44,937 bases of DNA from Candidatus Woesearchaeota archaeon. GTDB lineage: Archaea > Nanobdellota > Nanobdellia > Woesearchaeales > GW2011-AR4. A program made the position numbers and the translations under genes. Below, one piece after another: positions 28,498 to 38,467 of the stretch. Within the stretch, counting starts at the first letter, position 1. Every line of letters begins with the position of its first letter. The notes beneath the pieces were generated by a model that was not told the origin of the DNA, made no database searches, and was given only the letters and a program-made list of their open reading frames with translations. Where the stretch lies: the NCBI GenBank assembly GCA_016185845.1, contig JACPMV010000022.1:1-44937 (forward strand). The letters are read 5' to 3'.

Positions 28498-28914
28498 ATG
28501 CCGAGCATGGCAGATGTTAAAATAAATAATATTGTTAAGTTCTATACTCTATGCCTTCTGGCTAATGAGCCAAAGCACGGGTACGATTTGATTCAAGAAT
28601 TAAAGGAAAAGCTAGAGAGAAAAATAAGCGCAAGCAATGTATACCCATTTTTGGATATTTTAAGAAAAAATAAGCTGATTAAATTTGACAAGATTGGGAA
28701 AAGGGATAAAAAAACATATTATCTGACGCAGGAGGGGGAAAAATTCACAAAGCAGATGTTCAGCAAGTTTGGGGATTTGATTAACCTGGCAATAGAGCCA
28801 AGAATAACAACATGCCCGTGCGGATGCAGGATTTATTCCGGCGGCCACACAAAAAAAGTCAGGGGAAAGGCTATGAAATTCTGTTGCCCTCATTGCGCAA
28901 AGATGTATAAATAA
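28498..28914 (+). CDS. PadR-family regulator with C-terminal Cys-rich metal-binding extension
   Basis: PadR wHTH (EPKHGYDLIQELKEKLERKISASNVYPFLDILRKNKLIKF) then CPCGCRIYSGGHTKKVRGKAMKFCCPHCAKMYK. Confidence 0.82.
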   Translation: MPSMADVKINNIVKFYTLCLLANEPKHGYDLIQELKEKLERKISASNVYPFLDILRKNKLIKFDKIGKRDKKTYYLTQEGEKFTKQMFSKFGDLINLAIEPRITTCPCGCRIYSGGHTKKVRGKAMKFCCPHCAKMYK

Positions 28915-28918
28915 AAAG

Positions 28919-29707
28919 CTATATCTTTCTTCTTAATCTGAACAACATATAGGTTCCAAATAAAAAAAGCGGAAAGCTCAGCAGCTGCCCCATAGTGAAA
29001 TAGTTTAGAATAAACCCAATCTGCTCATCCGGCTGCCTGAAAAACTCGGCAATTGTCCTCAGCAGGCCGTACATTGCCACAAAACTCCAGAACATGAAGC
29101 CTTTTGGAAGCTTTTTGCCTTTAATGAACCATAATGCGGCAAATATAAAAAAATTCTTCAGCGACTCGTAAATCTGCGAAGGGTGCCTGCATCCTTCTGG
29201 AACATCCTGTATAAATTGATTTTTAGAATAATCAATGCACCAGGAAAAATCAGTAATCCTTCCATACAATTCTCCGTTAATGAAATTCCCGATCCTGCCA
29301 AGGGCAAGCGCAAGCGCCACAGGCACTACTGTGATGTCTGCAATGTCATAAAATTCAATTTTCTTCTTCCTGCAAAACAGATATGCCGCGAATATTGCCC
29401 CCAAGAAGCCGCCATGGAAGCTTAGCCCTCCGTGCCATAGCTTAATGATCTCAGCAGGGCTGTTTAGATAAAATAGGGGATTATAAAAGATTATATAAGC
29501 CAGCCTGGCACCGAGAACAACACCTATCAGAAGGTATAATATAAAATCTGCTGCGTCGTCTTTGCTTAATTTTATGTTTTTTATTTTTGCAAGACTGGGA
29601 AGCATAAGATATGCTATAATGAACCCCAGGGCATAAAACAAGCCGTAATACCTTACTTCAAAAGGGCCAAATTCAAACAATGCCGGGTTTAAGTTATGAA
29701 AAAACAT
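28919..29707 (-). CDS. lgt: Prolipoprotein diacylglyceryl transferase
   Basis: FGPFEVRYYGLFYALGFI, WHGGLSFHGGFLGAI, LGRIGNFINGELYGRIT. Confidence 0.92.
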   Translation of the reverse strand: MFFHNLNPALFEFGPFEVRYYGLFYALGFIIAYLMLPSLAKIKNIKLSKDDAADFILYLLIGVVLGARLAYIIFYNPLFYLNSPAEIIKLWHGGLSFHGGFLGAIFAAYLFCRKKKIEFYDIADITVVPVALALALGRIGNFINGELYGRITDFSWCIDYSKNQFIQDVPEGCRHPSQIYESLKNFFIFAALWFIKGKKLPKGFMFWSFVAMYGLLRTIAEFFRQPDEQIGFILNYFTMGQLLSFPLFLFGTYMLFRLRRKI

Positions 29708-29708
29708 C

Positions 29709-30497
29709 TTATTTTGCTTCCCTCGCCGCAGAATAAAATAAAATCCGGTTTATTAAGATTATAAAATAAATCACTGCATTGACTATGATAATTGCTGACG
29801 TTTTGAAATAAGCGTATGCTTTCAGGTACAGCAAGTAATTTCCAGATGTAGAAACTCTGATTAGATATCCGGCAATTAAAAACAGTAACCCCAAAACAAG
29901 AAAAGCCAAAATAATAGCTCCAATAGTTTCCCTGTAGGATTTCATATTTCCAAAAGTTAATGAGAATGATTTTCTTAAGGAATTTTTCAGGGAATTTCCT
30001 TCATTAAAAAATGAATGGGCTAAACTCAGTATTGCATATAAAAAGAGGAAAATTGGAATTCCGGTTATTATAAAAAAATAAGGCCTGTAGGCTTCTTTTA
30101 TGCCGCCTAATACGAAATTAAACGTAATGAACAAGGGAAAAATTAGGATTATATTAAGCAGGTAAAACTGCCCAAGGCGCCTGAATGAAAATTCTGTTTT
30201 CTGGAACAGCGATTTTATGAAGTCCAAAACAGAATACTTGAAAAAAGAGTAAACAAATATCTGGAGCAGCCTGTAAATAAAATCAAATAAGAGGTAAGCA
30301 TAAATAAATGCCCCTGACTGCGGCCATAAGACAGCGCCTGCAGTGTAGCTCAAAAGCAACGGAAGAATGTAATAAAATGAGGCCAAAAAAGAGATATCAA
30401 ATAAAACCATCAGGCCTACTTTGCCGGGATTTGATTTCGCAAGGTTGAAGCTCTTTGCAAACAATGAATCTTTGATTAAATTTCTTATTTTCATCAA
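29709..30497 (-). CDS. Polytopic membrane protein of unknown function
   Basis: 262 aa with several hydrophobic segments. Confidence 0.65.
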   Translation of the reverse strand: MMKIRNLIKDSLFAKSFNLAKSNPGKVGLMVLFDISFLASFYYILPLLLSYTAGAVLWPQSGAFIYAYLLFDFIYRLLQIFVYSFFKYSVLDFIKSLFQKTEFSFRRLGQFYLLNIILIFPLFITFNFVLGGIKEAYRPYFFIITGIPIFLFLYAILSLAHSFFNEGNSLKNSLRKSFSLTFGNMKSYRETIGAIILAFLVLGLLFLIAGYLIRVSTSGNYLLYLKAYAYFKTSAIIIVNAVIYFIILINRILFYSAAREAK

Positions 30498-30544
30498 AAC
30501 CTGTTGGGTTCAGAATACTATATAAATGTTTCATTTTGCCAAAA

Positions 30545-31379
30545 CTATCCTTTATAATAATCTTTCAAATCCTGTTCAATCTTATAGACTTTTCTTGCAT
30601 CATTTACAATGCCTAAATCAACTTCTCTAATTAAAACTGATTCTCTGTTGTGATTTAAGATGCCTACAGTGCCATAGAATGGAAGGGCAATCTGGGTTTT
30701 CCCAAGCAAAATGTTCTTTGTCCCATTATAATTGAAAGTTCCCGCTGCATTTGCATAAACAAAAACTGTCTCGCTTTCAATAGCCCTTGCGGAAACAAGC
30801 TTTGTTACTTCATCCGGAATTTTATTCCTGAAATATTTGTAATTGTACACCTTGGAATATTGCGAGGATTTTGAGCACCAGAATGAAGGGCAGAAAACAA
30901 TATCAGCTTTTTTGAGCATCAGTTTTCTGGTTATCTCAGGATATAATAAATCCCTGCAAATCTCGAGTCCGATATTCCCTACCTTTGTCCTGAAAACATT
31001 GGCTTCGTTTCCTGCTTTGAGCCTTTTTGCCTCTGTATTTTGCACCAAGTGATTTTTCCTGTAATTTCCGATGATTTGCCCATTATTATCGAATAAATAT
31101 GAAACATTGTACAGCTTGCTGCCGATTTCGTCAGCAATGCTGCCCATAACCCCGAAAATCCCGTAATTCCTGCATAAGCTGGAAAAAACTCCCTTTGCCT
31201 GTTTTGGAATTTCCGGATTGTATTTTTTCCTGCTCATCCCCGCAGTTAAAAACACCTCCGGGAAGCAGATTATATCGCAGTTGTTTTTACCTGAAGAAAT
31301 TCTCCATTCTGGAAATATTTTTACTGAAATCATTGTAAACATTGCATTGCACCGCACATATCTTAATTTTTTTTGGCAT
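30545..31379 (-). pseudogene. Carbon-nitrogen hydrolase (nitrilase superfamily), frame-disrupted near N-terminus
   Basis: Main frame has FPEVFLTAG, YRKNHL and GLEICRDLLYPE; true N-terminus MPKKIKICAVQCNVYNDFSKNISRMENFFR lies in another frame, 31379-31287, ending at TAA. Confidence 0.65.
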
Positions 31380-31475
31380 ATCAGTTTATTTTTGCATTTC
31401 AATTTAAATAATTTGCCAAAACCGCAACATTTAAATACCATTATATTATAATCTAACAGTAAATATATAAAATAC

Positions 31476-31493
31476 TATAAAATATATTTTATA
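31476..31493. promoter_or_regulatory. 18-bp perfect palindrome TATAAAATATATTTTATA, candidate RHH operator
   Basis: Palindrome 10 bp upstream of the ribbon-helix-helix gene start; AT-rich so could be partly chance. Confidence 0.35.
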
Positions 31494-31503
31494 ATATATC
31501 AGC

Positions 31504-31644
31504 ATGAAAAAGCCAATAAGCGCTACAATTGACGAAGACCTCATTGATTGGATAGAAAAAGAGGTCAATGATAATAAAAAATACAGGAATAAGTCACATC
31601 TCATAGAATCTGCGCTTGAACTGATGAAATCAAATAAAAAATAG
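31504..31644 (+). CDS. 46-aa ribbon-helix-helix (CopG-like) DNA-binding protein
   Basis: Not in ORF track; translated by eye: MKKPISATIDEDLIDWIEKEVNDNKKYRNKSHLIESALELMKSNKK. Confidence 0.75.
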   Translation: MKKPISATIDEDLIDWIEKEVNDNKKYRNKSHLIESALELMKSNKK

Positions 31645-31669
31645 TGATAAGTCAAAAAAAGAGGTAAAC

Positions 31670-33972
31670 ATGGCATTATTCGGAGAGACCAAAAAACCCT
31701 TCACTTACGACATAGCGAAGGAAGGGGAAGAAACAATACTTCTGATAGACTTGGAGCAGTATCCTCATACTCCTTCCATTGAAGATGATCCTGTATGCAT
31801 GTCAAGGACAATAGACATTCTTTCAGAAGCTGGCACTGTGACCAAGATAGTATTCGCCCAAAAAGAAATTACGAATACGACTACAGCCAGACATCAATGA
31901 TTCAGGAGATTGCAAAGCTCTACTCACAGCTTACAAAAAAAAAGGGCCTGGCGAGCTATGCAAACCTTATTTCAGAGCCGAAGGCGGCAAAATGGGCTGC
32001 GCAGTGGTATGCGGACATGCAGAATATAATATCCAACATTCTTAAAAGGGACCCTATAGGGGCGTATGTCGAGCTGAAAAGGGCTGCAAGGGACGAAAGG
32101 ATAAGCATAGACAAGTCTTTTGACCAGGATTACATAAATGCAGCCAAGAAATACATAACAGTTCTGCAGTATCTGATGTCTTTGATTGAAAAAACAAAAC
32201 TGCTTAGCCTGGCAAAGCAGTTCCTGCCCGGCTATAAACTAAATGAGCGCTCCGTCTACAGGAGGATTTTCTCTCCTGACATAAGGCCGGACTTCATGTT
32301 CACAAAGATCATGTCCAGCTATCCGGCTGAAGGCGAGGAAATAGACAATTATTTCATAGACAAGAACACAGAAGTAACCATCTTCGAGCTGCCCGACAAC
32401 GTCCAGTATCTGTACCACCTGACGCCTCCTGAGTTCAAGCTAAGCGAGGAAAAATACGAGATTCTTGACACTGCAAGAAAAATAATGGCAGAGCACAAGC
32501 CGACAAGGCAGGAATTTATTGACCCTGAAAGGATGAGGCAGGTCTTCCATAACATAGGCTCTGACCTGATTGAGGAGCTGGTTCAGTATAGGAACCTGAA
32601 GCTGTCTTCCGACGAGATAGAGGAGATGGCAAAAATTCTTGTCAGATACACTGTTGGATTCGGGCTAATCGAGGTTTTGCTCCAGGACGAAAAAGTGCAG
32701 GACATAACGATAAATTCCCCAATGGGGGAAGTCCCGATGTTCATAGTCCATCAGGATTATGCAGACTGCAGGACAAACATAGTGCCGACTTCTCCTGAAG
32801 CAGAATCATGGGCATCTAAATTAAGGCTTATTTCAGGCAGGCCATTGGACGAAGCCAATCCTATTCTTGACACGGAGCTCAGCATTCCCGGCGCAAATGC
32901 AAGGATAGCAGTAATCTCTGCGCCGTTAAACCCAAGCGGGCTGGCGTTTGCTTTCAGAAGGCATCGTGACAAGCCATGGACTCTGCCCTTGTACATCCAA
33001 AACAAGATGATAACTCCAATGGCTGCAGGCATCCTAAGCTTTTTGATTGACGGCTCAAGATCACTATTGATTGCAGGAACAAGGAGCGCCGGAAAAACAA
33101 GCCTGCTCGGAGCTGTCTTGGTTGAGCTGATGAGAAAGTACAGGATAATTACCATAGAAGATACGCTCGAGCTTCCGACAAACTCCCTTAGAAAGCTGGG
33201 ATACAACATCCAGTCAATGAAAGTTGCCGCTGCACTGACAAAAGGATCATCAGAGGTGCCGGCAGATGAAGGCATAAGGACAACATTAAGAATGGGTGAT
33301 TCCGCATTGATAATCGGAGAGATAAGGAGCAAAGAGGCCCTGGCTTTATACGAAGCAATGAGGATTGGGGCATTGGCAAATGTAGTTGCAGGCACCATAC
33401 ACGGAGACTCCCCTTACGGGGTTTTTGACAGGGTTGTAAACGACTTGGGAGTGCCGAGGACAAGCTTAAAGGCAACAGACGTGGTTATTGTGGCAAATCC
33501 GATAAAAAGCGCAGACGGCCTGCACAGATGGAGAAGAGTCACCCAAATAACAGAGGTAAGGAAGCACTGGGAAAATGACCCGCTGACAGAAAATGGATTT
33601 GTAGATTTGATGAAGTATGATTCCAAAAAAGATGAGCTGGAGGCAAGCGAGGAGCTGATAAATGGAGACTCTGAAATTTTGAAGGCAATTGCCGGAAATG
33701 TCAAGGAGTGGGCTGGCAACTGGGATGCTGTATGGGATAATATACTGCTCAGGGCAAAAACAAAGGAAACACTTGTTGATTTTTCAAATAAGACAAACAA
33801 TCCGGATTTGCTTGAAGCGGAATTTGTAATACAAGCCAATGACCAGTTCCATAAGATATCGGAGAATGTCAGGGAGGAGATCGGGATTTTGGATTCAAAA
33901 AGGATATTTTTCGAGTGGGATGAATGGCTCAAGAGGCATGTGAAGAAGATGGATTTTCACAGCAAGCTATGA
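31670..33972 (+). CDS. Archaeal type II/IV secretion (pilus-type) ATPase, with apparent 1-nt frameshift near 31860
   Basis: N-terminal part in the 31670-31900 ORF, rest in the 31795-33972 ORF; LLIAGTRSAGKTSLLGAV, IITIEDTLELP, IIGEIRSKEALALYEAMRIGALANVVAGTIHGDSP. Confidence 0.85.
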
Positions 33973-34040
33973 TTAAAATTAAATAAAAATAATCAGGATA
34001 TATAAAACAAAAAAAGAGGTGAATGACTTTTCTATAAACC

Positions 34041-36215
34041 ATGCCATCTGAAATAGACAAGCAGAAATTACTGTCGTTGATGGAAGTCTACAAGAATCAC
34101 CTAGAGAAAGAACTGGGCGCCAAGATAGAAGACGTAAAATCGCAGCCTATAACAAGAGAATACCAGGAATTCAAGGCTGATTTTCTTCCAAAGCACATGA
34201 CTTGGTACGAGAAATTATGCAACCTGAGCGAAAAAACACTTAAGATAAAGCCCGATGCAAAAAGGGCAGCTGAAATCCAGGAAGCCATTGAAATAACCCA
34301 TTTAGGCATAACTCCTGCAGGCGCTGTATCTTTCTCTTATCTCATGCCGATAGTGGTTGCTGTATTCGGCTCGCTTTTTGCATTTGTTGTGTTCAACTCA
34401 ATGTTCTTTGTCTTTTTGTTTTTGATTGCATCCTTGCTGATGATAAAGCCGTTCGGCAGGCTGCCTGAGTTTATGGCAAACAACTGGCGATTAAAAGCAA
34501 GCAACCAGATGGTGCTTTCAGTTTTCTATACTGTAACTTACATGAGGCACACTTCCAATCTTGAAAAGGCAATAGAATTTGCGAGCCAGCATCTGGCTCC
34601 CCCATTGTCATTGGACCTGAAAAAAGTGCTTTGGGATGTTGAGACAGAAAAATATTCCTCTGTAAAAGAGTCTTTGGATATCTATCTTGAAACATGGAAG
34701 AAATGGAATATAGAGTTCATTGAGGCATTCCATCTTATTGAAAGCTCCTTGTATGAAGGAGACGAAGCGAGAAGGCTCAATGCGCTTGACAAGGCGCTTG
34801 ACGTGATTCTTGACGAGACATATGAAAAGATGCTGCACTATGCGCATAACCTGCAGAATCCGATTACAATGCTGCACATGCTGGGAATTATACTGCCAAT
34901 CCTTGGGCTTGTCATACTTCCATTGGTGGTCAGCTTCATGCAGGAGGCAAAGTGGTATCATCTTGCTGTAATATATAATCTTCTGCTCACTGTTACAGTG
35001 TATTATCTTGGCAAAAATATACTGTCAAGAAGGCCAACAGGATATGGGGACACAGATATCTCAGAGGAAAATCCAGAGCTGAAAAAATACAAGAACATAT
35101 TGGTAAAATTAGGAAATAAAGAAATCCAGATAACCCCGCTGATAATAAGCATTTTTGTCGGATCTTTGTTTCTCCTGATTGGCTTAAGCCCGCTATTATG
35201 GCATGTTGTTGGCCTGCCTGACTTCGGGATTGGAGGGGAAGACCTGACGACTTCATGCAGCCGGAGATTCTGCTTTTTGGAGTACAGGAGCGACAAGGCA
35301 GGAGGAGAGATCGGGCCTTACGGCTTAGGCGCTTCTTTGGCAAGCCTGTTCGTGCCGTTAAGCATAGGACTTGCTGTAGGAATTTATTACAGGATGAGGT
35401 CAAAAAATATCTACAAGATAAGGGAGAAGGCAAAACAGCTGGAGCTTGAGTTTGCAGCTGCCCTGTTCCAGCTCGGAAACAGGCTGGGAGACAATCTGCC
35501 TGTTGAGATTGCTGTCGGCAAGGTTGCAAGCGTAATGGAAGGCACAATATCAGGAAGTTTTTTTCAGCTGGTGAGCCTGAACATAAGAAGGCTTGGAATG
35601 AGCATTGAAAAAGCAATATTCGACCCTGCGCACGGCGCATTGGCTGCATTCCCAAGCAACCTGATTGAAAGCTCGATGAAAGTACTTACGCAGGCAATAA
35701 AAAAAGGCCCGTTGATTGCAGCCCAGGCGCTTACAAATGTATCAAGATACATAAAGGAAATACACAAGGTGAATGAAAGGCTGAAGGATTTGATGGCTGA
35801 TGTTATTTCTTCTATGCGCTCCCAGATCAAGTTTTTGACTCCTGCAATTGCAGGCATTGTGATAGGAATAACTTCGATGATAACTTCAATACTTGGAAAA
35901 TTAAGCCAGCAGATACCGCAGACAATTGGCGCAGGCGGCTCAGAAGGGACTTCCTCTGCCCTGCTGGATATATTCGGCGTTGGCATTCCTACATACTATT
36001 TCCAGGTCATAGTCGGAGTCTATGTTGTCCAGATAACTTACATATTGACTGTAATATCAAATGGAGTGGAGAACGGCGCTGACAAATTAACTGAGAAATA
36101 CCAGCTGGGCAGCAACATGATCAGGAGCACAGTTCTGTATATTGTTATATCCGCGATTGTCATGATAATGTTCAATTACATAGCCGGAGAGATTCTGACA
36201 AGGACAATAACTTGA
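34041..36215 (+). CDS. Type II secretion system F / TadC-like membrane protein (two-copy architecture)
   Basis: 724 aa with two blocks of TM segments; follows the ATPase gene in the same orientation. Confidence 0.8.
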   Translation: MPSEIDKQKLLSLMEVYKNHLEKELGAKIEDVKSQPITREYQEFKADFLPKHMTWYEKLCNLSEKTLKIKPDAKRAAEIQEAIEITHLGITPAGAVSFSYLMPIVVAVFGSLFAFVVFNSMFFVFLFLIASLLMIKPFGRLPEFMANNWRLKASNQMVLSVFYTVTYMRHTSNLEKAIEFASQHLAPPLSLDLKKVLWDVETEKYSSVKESLDIYLETWKKWNIEFIEAFHLIESSLYEGDEARRLNALDKALDVILDETYEKMLHYAHNLQNPITMLHMLGIILPILGLVILPLVVSFMQEAKWYHLAVIYNLLLTVTVYYLGKNILSRRPTGYGDTDISEENPELKKYKNILVKLGNKEIQITPLIISIFVGSLFLLIGLSPLLWHVVGLPDFGIGGEDLTTSCSRRFCFLEYRSDKAGGEIGPYGLGASLASLFVPLSIGLAVGIYYRMRSKNIYKIREKAKQLELEFAAALFQLGNRLGDNLPVEIAVGKVASVMEGTISGSFFQLVSLNIRRLGMSIEKAIFDPAHGALAAFPSNLIESSMKVLTQAIKKGPLIAAQALTNVSRYIKEIHKVNERLKDLMADVISSMRSQIKFLTPAIAGIVIGITSMITSILGKLSQQIPQTIGAGGSEGTSSALLDIFGVGIPTYYFQVIVGVYVVQITYILTVISNGVENGADKLTEKYQLGSNMIRSTVLYIVISAIVMIMFNYIAGEILTRTIT

Positions 36216-36223
36216 GAAAAAAG

Positions 36224-36391
36224 TGGGGCAGAGGAGATTTGAACTCCTGACACTACGGTATCAGACATTTCATTGCCTTTCGGCTCAAAATACCGACTTC
36301 AGCCGTCTAAGCCAACTTTTCAGTTGTATGCTCTTTCCTGATGGAAAGCTCGGCTAAGCCTGCTTTAATACCCAGGCTGAGCTACTGTTCT
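36224..36391 (-). tRNA. Aberrant or multi-intron tRNA gene, isotype unresolved
   Basis: T-arm AGGAG-TTCAAAT-CTCCT and 3' CTGCCCCA at one end; D-arm-like TAGCTCAGCCTGGGTA at the other; TATA-like CTATAAG about 20 nt upstream; about 90 nt extra between. Confidence 0.55.
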
Positions 36392-36439
36392 GGTTCTACA
36401 AACAAAAGCTTATAGAATCCCCATAATATACTCAGCCAA

Positions 36440-37228
36440 CTATGCGAGAATTAATGTTTTATTTATATGGTTTTCTGTTATAATTTTTAATCTTGCTCCC
36501 TTAGCAGAATCTTCTATACCTACAAAATCCCTGAATTTGATTAAAGAATCTTTATTCTTGATTTTTAGTCTTACAGGTCTTATCCTTATACCATCACGTC
36601 TAAGATTAAAGGTATTATCTAAAAATGGGTTTGTTGTCTTAATTTCAAAATATTCATTCAAATAAGATTTTATTTGAGTAAAAAAATTTAGTCCGTCTTC
36701 AATTAAATCCTCGGATTTATACATTTGGATTTCAATACACTTACTATACAAATCAATACTACCCTCACAACTAAATAATCTATTAACAAATCTGGCAAAT
36801 AAATATTTGTCCTTTAAAATCCATTCAGGAATAGAAAACTTAGTCAATACCTTAGCCCCTGCAGGTGCTCCAAGCAATCTCAAAATTCTTATGAGGGGTC
36901 TACAATTGACGCCATAATTCATTGTACCATAATTATTAGTAGTGCATTTTCTTATTTTTCCTCCAATCTTGAAAATATTGTAAACCTCCGCGCCAAATCT
37001 ATTAAGTTCTTCAGTAGATTTTGATGTATAATCCAACCTCATTCTAAGTGGGGTGTCTTGCACATGCCCATCCCCCATCAAATCTGCGATTATTCCAGCT
37101 AAATTTGGCGAAGCTACTAGTGGAAACCAGTAAGAATACCTCGAAAGTGCTTTTACTCCATGCCATCTAGAGTTATAAGTATTAACAACATCTTCAAAAT
37201 TTAACAAAATATTTTTATCAAATTCCAT
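36440..37228 (-). CDS. LAGLIDADG-family homing endonuclease-like protein
   Basis: Two LAGLIDADG-like helices: NLAGIIADLMGDGHVQ and LFARFVNRLFSCEGSI. Confidence 0.8.
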   Translation of the reverse strand: MEFDKNILLNFEDVVNTYNSRWHGVKALSRYSYWFPLVASPNLAGIIADLMGDGHVQDTPLRMRLDYTSKSTEELNRFGAEVYNIFKIGGKIRKCTTNNYGTMNYGVNCRPLIRILRLLGAPAGAKVLTKFSIPEWILKDKYLFARFVNRLFSCEGSIDLYSKCIEIQMYKSEDLIEDGLNFFTQIKSYLNEYFEIKTTNPFLDNTFNLRRDGIRIRPVRLKIKNKDSLIKFRDFVGIEDSAKGARLKIITENHINKTLILA

Positions 37229-37505
37229 TTTAAATCACCTATTTTTTTAAGGTTGAAACTATGTAAACGATTTAGTTTAAATACTCCACGTCGGTAAATG
37301 TCCAGTGGTTGTAGGATATATATTTTAGAAACCATAAATCATAATTTGGTAGTTGAAATATGTTTAATGTGATTTAAAGTGATAATAATTTGAGATATTA
37401 AATTTGAGTAAAGTTTTTATAAAACCAAATATACATTAAACTGATGAATAAAAAAAGTGAAAAACCCGCCAAAAGAACAAAACAATAATTTAAAAGGCTT
37501 TCTAT

Positions 37506-37928
37506 TTATATCTCCCCATCATCAGAATCAGCATCTTCAATATTCTCTTCTTCTACATTTATATCTTCGCCTGAATTATCCTTATCATATTTCTCCAACG
37601 GCATGTTTGTCCTTATGACAGAATCGCTGCCTGCTTCGGCTTTTCCGACAACTTCCATTTTTCCCATCCTTCCGGTTGTCAGCTGCATCTCTCCCTGCCA
37701 TTCGTTGACATAGCCGTTGGTTAAATGGATTTTGTCTCCTGCCTTCACTTTGTCAATGTCCTCATTCCACAAGGTTAGCTTTATGTCGCCTGTCTCGTCT
37801 TTTGCGATTGCTGTTGAAACTCTTCCGGGCTTTCCGAACTTGTTGAATTCCCTGACATCGCCTATGTCTACAACATCTACAATAACATCAACACTGCCCT
37901 GCTTTGGCTTTAAGTCTTTTATCTGCAT
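37506..37928 (-). CDS. OB-fold single-stranded DNA-binding protein (RPA-like)
   Basis: VDVIVDVVDIGDVREFNKFGKPGRVSTAIAKDETGDIKLTLWNEDIDKVKAGDKIHLTNGYV..., acidic C-terminal tail. Confidence 0.85.
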   Translation of the reverse strand: MQIKDLKPKQGSVDVIVDVVDIGDVREFNKFGKPGRVSTAIAKDETGDIKLTLWNEDIDKVKAGDKIHLTNGYVNEWQGEMQLTTGRMGKMEVVGKAEAGSDSVIRTNMPLEKYDKDNSGEDINVEEENIEDADSDDGEI

Positions 37929-38467
37929 TTTATATATGAATTATTGAGCATTATATTTAAATTTATTGATATGTTGGGCAATAAACAAAAAAAGAAATAA
38001 AAAAATTAATCTTAATTTATGCCTATGGAAATCAGCAGTTGCATCAATCTTCAGTTTGCTGCCCTTTTTTCTTCTTTGCCATTTCAGACACCTCGCTTGT
38101 TCAGTTTATTGCCGGCTCATCTGCCGATTGAAATTTAATTTATATGCTTTGCGAAAAAGCTCGTAAGGCTGCGTTTTTGTTGATATTGAAAGAAATCAGT
38201 TTATGAGTAATGGATTGCTATATGGAAAAGAATCACCACAACATTTAAATAATATGCAAACCTGCTTAATTTTAAGCGCATGCTCGCACCAAACATTGTG
38301 CAGAGAGTGTGCGTGGAATTTGCTGTTAAGGGAATTCTACGCTAGTAGCTAATTAATGATATCAATTGATGAAGTTAATGCAATGAAAAGAAATTCAATA
38401 CGAACTGATACATTACGAAAAAAATAATCATCAACTATTGTAATAAAAAACAGGAAGGAGGAACTAA

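Noticed and set aside
31860-31865. Programmed -1 ribosomal frameshifting in the ATPase
   Set aside because: Only five As, poor P-site re-pairing and no obvious downstream structure; a simple indel is the more economical explanation.
34993-35655. 220-aa minus-strand ORF opposite the TadC-like gene
   Set aside because: Antisense frame; no domain pattern and the sense gene is well supported.
38366-38408. Possible C/D box sRNA (TTGATGA ... CTGA) in the leader upstream of rtcB
   Set aside because: No convincing D'/C' pair or terminal stem; short motifs are expected by chance in AT-rich DNA.
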